A stretch of DNA of 64,000 nucleotides from Branchinecta lynchi (lineage: Eukaryota > Arthropoda > Branchiopoda > Anostraca > Branchinectidae), in the NCBI GenBank assembly GCA_023053575.1, contig JAKZAP010000010.1, forward strand, positions 18,784,628 to 18,848,627, given 5' to 3'. Shown one piece after another: positions 37,701-49,700 of the stretch; the first letter of the stretch is position 1; each line of letters starts with the position of its first letter. The notes below the pieces were generated by a model, which saw only the letters and a list, made by a program, of their open reading frames with translations, searched no databases and was not told the origin of the DNA. The translations under genes and the position numbers were made by a program.

Positions 37701-40700
37701 GAATTTTTTTTTTTTTTGAAAGCTAATGAGATAGTCGATTTAGGGATAAGGTGACATGCTGAATCCGTGTATGAAAATCATTTTCTACCCGGACGTATAG
37801 AAACGGGAAAAAATTTGGCAGAAGTAAGGCAGGAAGTTTGTTCAGTTTCGTCAAAGTAGACATGAGGGGTAAACACACATGCTGAATCCATACCTGAACT
37901 TGTATTTCTTAGATGATTAGCAATTGGTCTCAATTGCTTCTAAATTTTGTTGTGAAAAATGTTCAAGGAGTCTGACAAAAAGCAACTGAACATTCATCAA
38001 GACGCGGAGATTTTGAATTTGACATAGTTCAACAAAATTCTGACGCATCCGTTTTGCACTATAAAAAAAACACCTGAAAACAAGCCTGCGTTTGCCGATT
38101 AAGGACGATGAGCGCGGACTTGTTTTTCGGCAATGGCTCACCTATGCAGTTGGTAAATACATAAAGCATGGAGTGAAAAGTACACAGAGATAACTCAAAT
38201 CCAAAAGACTAAGTTCATTCGATGAAATAAGACCCAATTGTGTGGATCAAATATTGAGTTTTTGGGATCCCATAGGTACCTTTGGTCTTGTTAATGGCGG
38301 AAACACCATGTATTGGCTAGTCCGTCTGAGCTCTTTTGTTTGATAAATTCATTCATTGATTTAAATCGATAGCATCGCTTCCTGTTTACCAAGAGTTTTT
38401 CTAGCGTTTGATAAAAATGTTGACTTTAGGCGTTTTTCCGCGACACAATTGTGGGCCATACACTTCTGAGTGTTTGTCGTAGAAACACGTGTGTGTGCCA
38501 CAAAGTCGAGACACAAGCTGAAACTCGCGGAAACGCCGTTTTGTTGCCGTTTTCTTGGCGGTAATTTCAAATGTCTGAAAATATTCATGTAAGATGTCAA
38601 TAAACACAACTCAAGGCTGTTGTCCTTACCATTCCTTGCAAAAAGGATCCTGAACTTTATATCTACATGCTTGAGAAAGCTTTTAATTTTATTGTTTTGT
38701 CATTATTTTGCTGCTAAATTTGAATTTCAAAATCGAGCCACATAATCGACAATCACCAAGGCAGTTGTTTGTCGAATTCGAGCCACAAAGCGAGCCACGA
38801 GAATCTTGTCGGTCGCGAAACACACTTATGGGCCGCAGAAAAGGCCGCGGAAACAATCTTTTCACACAATCGACCCACAAACTGTTAGTGAAACACGGAA
38901 AAACGCCTACTGTGTTCTGAAACTCTTTAAGGATCAGCGGTCTCGGGAGTGGTTCTGACTACAAAGGATTCATCCACAATCTTGGAATCCCATGTATAGA
39001 CTTCCGGTACACATACGAAGAGGACATCGGCAGCTACCCTCTCTACCACACCATGTACGAAACCTACCACCTCCTCGCCTATCTCTACGATGACGGCATG
39101 GCGTATATGAAGTCAGTAACTCAGTTATGGGGAGAAACTGCTAGAGTGCTCGCCGACAGCCTGATTCTAACCCTAGATGCCTCTGACTATGCTTCATATA
39201 TCAAAAAGACATTCGGTGGATTGAAGGACTCGTATAACAGTACTCTGGCCATTCAGAACATTACTTTAGGTATGTCCTAGTTCTTTTATATCTATATATA
39301 TTCCTTGGTTAGGATAAAAGAACTGTGTAATTCAAGAGTAGGCTAAACCATAGGCCTAACTTTGAACAATTAGCAAAAAACACAATGCGAAGATATCTGA
39401 TGCGCTAAACGGATAAGTCAGCTTAAATTTATTGTAGCGATATTTCGGCCCTTCTTGGCAGGGGCTTCAGGCTCAAGCTGAAAAAAAAAGAGCATGCGAT
39501 GCAGAGGTGCATCGAGGTGCGTCGATGCACGACGCTTAGGGTAATCAGTATTCGTATGCTTTTCTAGCCTTTTCCGCAAAAAAAAAACGATACAAGACAG
39601 GAAGGGAACAGGAACAATGGCACAAGGTAAAACGGTTGGATCAATGCACAGCCAACTGGCTGGTCATTTTTACCGACTGTTTTCAGAAAAACCGAGTAGA
39701 TTTAAGAAGAGAAAAAAACTATTTCTAAAGGAACAGTCGGACCGAAATGTAACTGCGACCTACTTCCGAAACGCATTCAGTGATTGTTAAACCTGGAGAT
39801 CCAAATTTCATCAGTTACATTTTCATCTCGCTAACGACACTACACTAATCTTTCCACTTGCAACGACCAATCTACTGATGCGTAAAATCGGTTATACGAA
39901 TTTTGCCGAGTCTTTGCTAGAAGTCAATGGGCCTGGGATCAAGCTTAAAACAGCCGATGCCGTGGATAATTTGTGAAAACCAGACTAGTGCTGGGATTTC
40001 ATTTTGGTCTTGCATGGGGGAACTTCTGCCCTCGAAAATTAGGTATGGAAAATCACCGAGGGCCACAACCTTTGAAAAAAAAATTCTATCTACTTTTTTC
40101 AATGAGAAGAATGAATGAATGAAATTTATTACCCATTTTTAAGACAAAAGTTGCAAACGGAATATGAAGAAAATGGAAAAAAAGACAAGATCGCAACTTT
40201 CACTTGCTCCGCTTTTTCAAAATGGCGGTGGTGGGTTGTAAATAAATTACTTGCATACTTACAACACATAACACATAGATTTTGGTACTCTTATTTACAC
40301 ATGGGGCAACATAGCCGTATACAAAGTGCGGGTGCGGCATCAAGCAAACGAATAAAACGTGCAATTCGCTCAAATACTGCAATAAACTGATCGGTGACAA
40401 TAGATAGATGTTTAATGAAGCCCTTGGGCCATGAACAAAAAAAACACAAAACAGTACATTTATATTCATTATACTTTGTAGACAATCTAGAATTACGGGC
40501 CCACGGAGAGAAGATAGCTATAAAATGTTAAACAAATGCATATTTTATCTTTCACAGTCAGTAGTGACCATGCGTAGCGAATGCGAAATATAGCCGGGCC
40601 AGTATGTGCCTATTGTAACGACGTTTAGGGTAATCAGTATTCCGTATGCTTTTCTAGCCTTTTCCGCAAAAAAAAACGAAACAAGACGGGAACAATTGCA

Positions 40701-43700
40701 CAAGGTAAAACGATTGGATCAATGCACAGCTCTTACTATAGAAATGAATTTGTCACTAAAATGGTTCAAGAATATTTGTTTTCGGAAATAGCAGTCCTTA
40801 GCCCGTGAATGAGGGATTTTCTTACTGGAGCTTTTCGTGCCTCCGAAGCGCAGGTTCGACGCAAAATACTTGAAAATGGTGTGCGCTGTATTATGGTGGC
40901 CTTTTGGGGCCAAAACTACTCTTGCCCTCATTGTTGTTGTCTTGGTACAGTTGACTGATCTTTCGCTGTATTTTTCAAGAAACATTCCCAGGTATCGTTA
41001 AAGATTCGACAGTAGAATTTCAGAATTTCTGAATTTTCGTTGGAAAACGTTTAAACCTTCATGAAACCGTTTAAAACTTTGAAACCATACCTTGAAAGTT
41101 GAAAAATTTCGCGCGAAATATTTTAATATTTAAGATAGTGTTCAGATTCTGTGAATCTTCGATTAAATAAGTCGGCATTAATATAACAGTTCGTAAGAGT
41201 CTTTGAACCTTCGCATCGAAATTACCAAAATGTGGTGAACTTCAGCAAACTGTAAACCCCATCAAAGCTGACTGAAATTTTAAAGAAATCTTGAAAAATT
41301 GAGAAATCTGAAAGTTTAAGAAATCTTTCATACCCTAGTCCTGGAGAAAGAAAAGCTACCAATAAGTAGCTACATGGAAAGAACAGCTACATGGTCTACC
41401 TTGGAACTGTAGTGCTTCCGGGATGTTTGTTGGTGAGGGTCTTCCTTCTTTTGGGGAACTCAGGCGTCGGTGTATCTTCTCTCTTCAGACAAGGATCCTT
41501 CGGTCTAGCAATCCACTCCTTGTGATTCTCTCGGCCCCAAACATGCGGCTATCATTACCTGTGTGGATGGCATGGAACCGTGAACTGTGTTCAGCATTTG
41601 ATGTTGGGTAGTATATTATTTTTATATTTTTGCCCACACCCATTGTTATTTGTTAATATTTATTGTTAGTTGTTTAGTATGGCCTAAGTTCGCCGTTTTA
41701 TTAGATTAAATAAATAAATAAAGGCAAGTGCAGTGGTAGTCTGCTCAGTAAGACAGAAAAGTCGAAAGACCTACGACAACGTTGGACCCAGTGGCTCCAT
41801 ATTTTTGGATTAGACTGAAGAGTGGGAAAAGAATGGCAAAACGAAAATAATTTGGAAGCATAAGATAGGCCTGTTAGAAAATCTGTCTTAGAGTCCTAGA
41901 CCTAAGGCGTATTCTCGCCGTTCCCCGAGGACTCCTCGGGGAATCGAAGGGAACGGCGAGAATAGAGGGAGTCACTCCATGCGGACTCCGCATACAGAAA
42001 CAGCGAGAACACGGGGAATGCTTCGAAATTGTTCTAAAAAAAAAATATGCAGTTGACGAAATTAGTCTGGACCCACTTTATTTTTGGTTTTGTTTCTTCT
42101 AATTGTATTTAATTAATTTTACGTTTCACCAACACCAGCAAAAATTGATTCACCTCCGAATCTGAAAGGGAGTCCTTTTCGATGATGATAATCGGAGCAC
42201 TCCCCGTCGGTGGGGACTCGCGAGAATACGGGGAGTGAGTCCCCGGGACAAACAAAAACGCGGGGACTCCTCAAGTGAAGTCCTCGGGGAACGGCGATAA
42301 CACGCCTCTAGATACACTTCCAAAACAAGAATAATATCTTGAAGCTTGTAATGCCTTTATTTTTCGAATATTAGTTGGCGGACATGACGCTTTTGGGGAG
42401 GTTTGCGATGCTCATCTATGGTAACCTAGGCTCGGCTGAAAAACACTAAAAAGTCATGGGTGAAAAACTAAACAATGGGGAAGGGTGGGATTACTGTAGC
42501 TTACGATTCCATAGTTGAGCTAATGATTAAAAGGCAGAGCATGTACCTTTAAAGTTTAATCGAAAAGGGCTGGGGTAGGACAATGTTCCGCTATTCACGA
42601 ATATCAATTTTCAAATACCGGAATTTCCGTGGGATCTGTGGTGCCTCTTTGCGCTTGTATTTTGTTGTATGCCTTACGAGAAAGATTTATGATTTTTGTT
42701 GTTGTTCAGGCACTAAGCAGTCTTCACCAATCCCACCACTACCCACAGAAAAGCCGCGTTTGTGTTGAGAATAAAATTTGCCGCGTCATAGTAGAATTGA
42801 CGCTGTGGGGACGGCCGCAGATATTCTGAACGTCATAACTAGAGCAGACAGTGAAAAATAAAAATCCCTTTGCAGAATCCAAATAAATCAGCGTGTCCAG
42901 TTAAATGACACAAAAATAAGTTGGCTTTTCAGTTAAACTTTAACATTGTCGACGTTTTGAATTAAGCATATGGGTACAGGTTGTTGGTGGGGAGTCGCTT
43001 CTTCCAACCATCATTCTGTCGCTCAATGGAATGGGCCCTGTCAGTAGCGAACGCAGTTCTTAATGGTTAGTCGATTATTGTCCTAGTTTAACCAAAGTCC
43101 CCAGAAATTGCCTTCTAGCCAAACGGCAGCGGTGAAAAGGCAGTTCATTTTGTAACTGTATTCGCTGCAATAAAGCGTTGTCAGTCAAGTCAGTAAGTCC
43201 GAAGACGGAGCCGGGTTCTTTGAGGGACTTTGGACTCCTTTCGGAGATGTCAATCAACGAACCCGGCTCCGCCTCAGAGTTTGGGTTTCGAAAAGTTTTA
43301 GTCAACGAACACGGCTCCTGCTATTGTAACGGCATTGTATATTTTAGTGCCGTTTGAAAATGCCGTTAGCCGCTATGAGACCCAGGCTTCCAAGTTCATG
43401 GAACGTGTGCTGAAAGTGGATAAGTCAAAGTAAGTATTTCATCTTACTTTCTTGGAACCACGAGAGCATCTATCGGTCGTTTTGACAATACGAATATTTT
43501 CCAGTGATTTTTGCAGAGCTTTAGCACTCTACTTCCAACAAGAAGAGCCTTTCCATCCAAGTTCTAAGCTGAGCGAATTTTCTTCAGGTTTTGTTGCTGA
43601 AGATCCTTTCTAGCAAAAATACGTGCGAAAAAGAGTACTAATTTTTTTTTTAATTTCTATTTTAAAATTTTAAAAATTATTAATCATTAAAATTTTAAAA

Positions 43701-46700
43701 ATTTGAAAATTTATTGCTTCTTCTGGGAAAGGCTGCTCGAAGACGTGAGTACAGAAAGGGAAATAAAGAGCTTGTTTCGTCCTACTTACCGTAGTTACTA
43801 CGCATGACGTCACAAATTCTGGCTTCTTGGCGTAACGGCGGGAACACATTTTTCTATTTTACGCAAAATATCATGCCACGGGTTAATGAGAGAAATTCGT
43901 AGTTACCACGCTTACTACTGTCCCGAGCCTTGTAAGCAAATATGTACTATTCAGGAGGGTTGGAACGGTCAGTGTAGTAAATTTTCACGAGGTTGGAACG
44001 AAAATAGTTACTATTGTTAGAACGGTGGAACAGGCTCAAACAGGTTTTGAATTATAAACGAACCGAATTTGGAAGAACGGAAAGCCTAAAATAAAGACAG
44101 CGAGCCACTCGTATAATAAAAACCTGCGAATAAAAATTACGACTGTTCTGGTTCGGTACTAGCGAGTGACTGGTTTCTTCGTTGATTTTTTGTGATATGT
44201 CAGGCCAATGTGGTTTACGAAATTATCTACTCCTTAGTGTTATTTTGCTCTGAACGAGACCTAGGCAAACTGTTGTACCTAAGCTTGGGGCCGATTTATC
44301 GTGGGGACGTCTTGTCATAGCGGTTTTTGGCTGTGGATGTTTTTTTGCATAGACGTTTCGTGAGTAAGCCATCTAGCGTGGTCACATGTCTCGTGCATGC
44401 CATATTTTACGCATCAGGTATCACACATTACTCTGCAATCAACAGCCTGTTGTTGTTGATGTTGCCTCATTTAGAATATGCTTCACCGGTTTGGCATTCT
44501 TCTCTTTCTGCAGAGCTCTCTGATCGCCGGGAAAATGTCCAAAAGAGAGCCATGAGAATCATTCTGGGTGATCGTAATATTACTTACGAAGAGGCTCTCA
44601 TTAAACTTGCCATTCCTAAATTATCTGTACGTAGAAATACTCTTTGAAACAAATTTGGAGCTAAGATAACGTGTTGTCCCCAGATGGCCCATCTATTCCC
44701 CCCTCCCCTCCCGTCTTCCGTGCGTCGGTCCGAGAGGAATACTGGCAATAAGTTTTCCCCATAATATCCCGCTAATTCTTCTACCCAATTTTTACGTAGT
44801 TTCATTCCATCATTTATTTCTGGTAATTTCTTGTAAGTGTATTAGTTAATTTGTTTCTTGTGTGTCAGTGTATTTTGTAAATTTGTTCCTTTTCTAGGTT
44901 TTAGCTATTCGGATTAAATTTGATTGATTGATTGTTTATGGCCCTTTCTTGAATGTGAACATTTAACGTTTTCAATGACATAGGGAGAAGGGGGACGTTT
45001 TCGCGTGGATGGCTCTGGTCCCGTCGACCTCCCGTCGAGCTCGACGGACATTTTCGCATGGATGCCGTTAATATTTTTGTCATTTTCGCGTGTACGGATG
45101 AACAGGTGAACGGGCCATTCATCTCGATGGACGCTTCCCGTTCAGCAACGCTCCGAGGTCAGCGTTGAGCTGCACGTGGATAGAAAAAAGGTCTGCAAAG
45201 ATTGAAGGCCGAAAAAATGCGGACCTTCACACTCATATGCTCCCATTCAGCTGAATGGGCATTTTCGCGTGGAACCCATCTTCCTCAGCTATTCAACGCC
45301 CGATCGATTTTCTCATAACGCCCGATCCGTTTTCTCATTTTCGCGTAGATGGGGTCACCCGTTCACCCCACAGCCCAGTGTTGCCAGTTATACCGCATTT
45401 CGCGGCATAATGCCGCGATTCAGAGGGAAATGCCGCATAAGATTTTGATCAGGGATCGACTAAAACCAGGAAGGGAAGGGAACGCGAGAAAAGCAGGAAG
45501 GCCCACTAAAACCAGGAAGGGCATACTAAAACGAGGAAGGGCATCCTAACACCAGAAAGGCTGTCGCCAGAATTCGCAGCAGTGTTTTCTTCCTCTATTT
45601 AGTATTATTTTTATCAGATTCAAAGTTCACCATCCCTTCCTCGTTTTAGTATCCTGATATGGGTAGGAATTAAGTTCAGTGAGGGGTCGGCAACTATAAA
45701 AATTGTAATTTACCTTTTCATTTCTCGTTCTGACGGTAGGCGACTAACCAGGAAGGGCATACTAAAACGAGGAGGTATAGTGAACTTTGAATTTGAAAAG
45801 TTGCCGACCCCCCAAATAGTACTAAATAGAGGAAGCGAACGGTGCGGCGAATTCTGGCGACAGCCTTCCTCGTTTTAGTATGCCCTTCCTGCTTTTCTCG
45901 CGTTCCCTTCCCTTCCTGGTTTTAGTCGATCCCTTTTGATCATGCCGCATGCCGCAGTTATGCCGCGAAATGGCTTTTTATACCGCATTCGTTACCGTAC
46001 ATAAAATTTGTCCAACTTGAAGTTTCTAATATTTCCTGATTGTCTGGTAAAATATGTCTTTTTTGCCCATACAACAGGGATTTGGTGGTAGGGAGGGAGT
46101 AGGGTTGTTGGGAGGTATATGTTTATTTTGAAGGTGATAATGTGAAGGAGTTTGGTCTGTGTTTTTTTTTTTTGGGGGGGGTCTGTTCTTTTCTTTTTGT
46201 ATTAGTTATTTATTATGTTGTTTGTTGGTGTGTTTAGAAAATGGTTAACCTTTACTACTGCACGCCAGCAAAAACGTAGGTTTTTCCATTAGTGCAGTAG
46301 ATGTAAATACAGAAGAGTTAAATTGTGTTTATTAATAAAATAAGTATCGTAAGTATCCTATTCTATCCCATAAAACGGGGATTTCAACACGACGTATTCG
46401 ATTCGCGGAAGTCAACTGCGGACCTTAACCTAGTCGGCACCTTGTCCCGTGGGAGACCACTGTGTTCGAAAAAGGGTAGAGTTTGCAGGTTTGGCATGCT
46501 CGCTCAGTTCATCTTATGAGAGTACAGCCATCAACGCGAAAACGTCCCCAAGAATTGGTTTTCAGTACAGAACCAGAACCAGACCACTCACGCAACCTCT
46601 CATCGGAATATATAATCTGGGAGCGTGTTACAACCGGATTTCCGCCGCCTTTGCACGTTAGCTCCCAGAGAAAGTATAAATAGTGCATTTGTACGTAATA

Positions 46701-49700
46701 ATTGTTGTTCGTTTAAGGAAATTGTTCGGAAGTCTAAAAATTCACTTGTATGCAGACTTTTGTCTTCACAGAATAGTCTGATGCGTTGTGCTTCACAGCC
46801 GCTGCTGCACAACCTGTCAATATCACAGCATCTGTTGAAAAATGAGTAGTGGGTGCTGTTGTGTTATTGATGAATGTTTTGTTGTGTGTTTAATAAAATA
46901 TAAATAATGCATCCCCTTTTCTTCTAGTCCGTTTGATGTTCGAGCGATCAACGACAAGTTGATGATGGTTGAAAGAATGTTCATTGACCCCCTTGGAATA
47001 TCTGATCGTGCTGATGTAGTAAAGTAAGTATCTGTGCTTTATTCGGATTTGTTGCAGCACCTTAAATGTACTATCGTCTTTCCAAACCATTTAAGGAATA
47101 TACCGATTGGAACACAGGTGGTAACTTTATAAGTAAAAATTCCTGATGGAATTTTGTTTTTTCGATCAGTCAGTCAACTTTATTAAACAAATAACTTAAA
47201 GCTAAAAAAGGTTGTCGAAGAAAATACTCCTTGAGCTCAAGCTGACTGGGAAACGTATACTCAAACAATGCATAGAATGGATACGTCAGCTATGATGTCC
47301 TTATATTCAAACAATGTTTACAACGGATACGTCAGCCATGATTCTTCATCAGCGATATTTCGGCCCTTCTTGGCAAGGGTCCTCGTAAGGCTGTCAATCC
47401 TCTGGTTCATCTTCGGGGAAGGAAACAAACCTGTATATAACTGAAGCTTCTACCGACTATAAATATCTTATTAAAGTAAATTATCTTCAAATACCACTAT
47501 AATGAAAAAACTACTCCTGAGATTTAATTTTTGACACCGCTGTTTTTGCTCCACGATCGGGGCGATGACAGGAAAGGTTTTTTTCTGCATTTTGGTCAAC
47601 TTCGGTTTTTTTATTAAGTAGGGGCAGAAAACTTAAATATTATTTTATTAATGACCTCGTTCTACGTTTCTATTATGAGTACTCGCCTGTCTTTATTACT
47701 TTTACTTTGAATATTCAAAATAATAGAGACAGGCGAGTACTAAAAATTTAATGTCAGCAACTAGATTTTTCCCTACAGTGGTATTTAAAGTAATTTCCCA
47801 GAATAAGGTGCTTATAGTCGGTAGACTTATTACTTATTGTAGGTTGGCTCCTTCCCAACGTTGTCCCTGACGTTCGACAGCCTGACGGGGACCCTTGCCA
47901 AGAAGGGCCGAAATGTCGTTGCCGAAGCATCGTAGCTGACGCATCCGTTTTAACTTATTATTGCATTTGTCGTTAAGTTTTTAACTTTTCGCCATTACTA
48001 CACAAGTACACACGGATTACATACTCTTTACACACCGAAACTGACACATTACAAATGACACACTACTTATGCATTGTTTGAATATTAAGTTAGGAGACAA
48101 CTATTTCTCTTGCCAAGCACTAGAAAATACTGAACATTTTATGAATGATTATGAAGAACTTAAAGGACCTGTCTTGCCTATGATACTAATGCAACCTACT
48201 TCCACAATCAATCCATATATTTCTAAACCTGCATACCCCAATTACGTACGACACATTCTAACCCTCGAACAAAACCACGCTGATTTTCTCACTTGCCGTG
48301 TTTTGCTACCTTCGATGTGTATCACGCTGTCGACGGTTGTCTGCGAGAAGTTTTTCCATCAGTAAAACCGGTTATTTAAATTGTTTCCTTGTTTTTGCGA
48401 CAACTCAACGGGTCTCGGAATAGGCTTAAAACAGCCAAAACTATGGGTTATTTGTTGAAACCACATCATAATTTTAAAGAATTCAAGTATTGTAAAATAC
48501 TGTAAGTTGAACAGTAAATATTAAGAGGGGTCCTTTAAATATTTAAGGATGGAGGTTTTTGAGGTGGAGTACGGAGAGAAATAATGGTTTGTATAGAGAT
48601 TGGGAGAAAAATCTTTTCTTGGAATTAAAAATCTTGGAAGGTTCGTCTGTATGTGAATGTCGCACAGGGACCAGTTTCTATACTTTAGTACTTTTAAGCT
48701 TTGTTTGCGTGAGTAACATGTGTAAATTTTGTTCTTGTTTTGTAATTTCCATGGCCGCAAGGCTTTAGCGTGAATAAACTACTACTACTACTACTACTAC
48801 TAGCACTACGACTGTACGGGAAGTGATCTGGAACAAACGCTGGTGTGTGCCACTCACTCGACTCGACTAGTTGAAATTGGAGGAACCGCCATTTTGTCTT
48901 TATTTCAAATTTGCGCAAATCTGCTATTAAATATCACATTTCAAATTTTCTACATTTCTCCTTGGATTCCCTATTTCTTTCAGTAATTCGCTAATGGTTT
49001 CTGATTTTAAAGTAAAAAAACCCAGTTTTAATTTGGAAGAAAAAGATGACAAAGTGATATAAAAAAACTTCGGTAGCCCTCCAAACCCATACCCTGTAAC
49101 CATTTTTTAACAAGTGAATGATGGAGTATGTAAACAATTTTAATTTAGTGGTCGAAATCATGTGTATTTTTTCTAATATTTTTATGTCACTGAATGGATC
49201 GGTTGGTTAAAGGACCCCTCGCACAATTCTCTCTATTTGAATACTTTAAAACTAGGCTGTGCTTTCAACATATAACTCACGGTTTTGGCTGTTTTAAGCC
49301 TTTTCCGAGACCCGTTGACTTATAGCGAAAACAGGGAAACAATTTACATAACCGGTTTTTCTGGTAGAAAAAATTCTCGCAGACGACCGTCGACAGCGCG
49401 ATACACGTCGAAGGTAGCAAAACACGGCAATCGAGAAAATCAGTGAAGTTTTGTTAGAGGGTTTAGAATGCACCGTACAAAATTGGGGTCTCCGGCTTTA
49501 GAAATATATGGAGTGATTATGGTTGTAGGATGCGTTAGTATTGTCGGCAAGAAAGGTCCTTGAAACATAGTTCGGTTTTGTACATTATATTTTGTACTCG
49601 TCAGTTCTGAGGGAAATAAATAAAAAATGCGCACTTGTGGGCCACACAAATGACGGCTGAAACAATGTTTTCGAGCCACGAAAAAAACGCGGTAAAAAAA

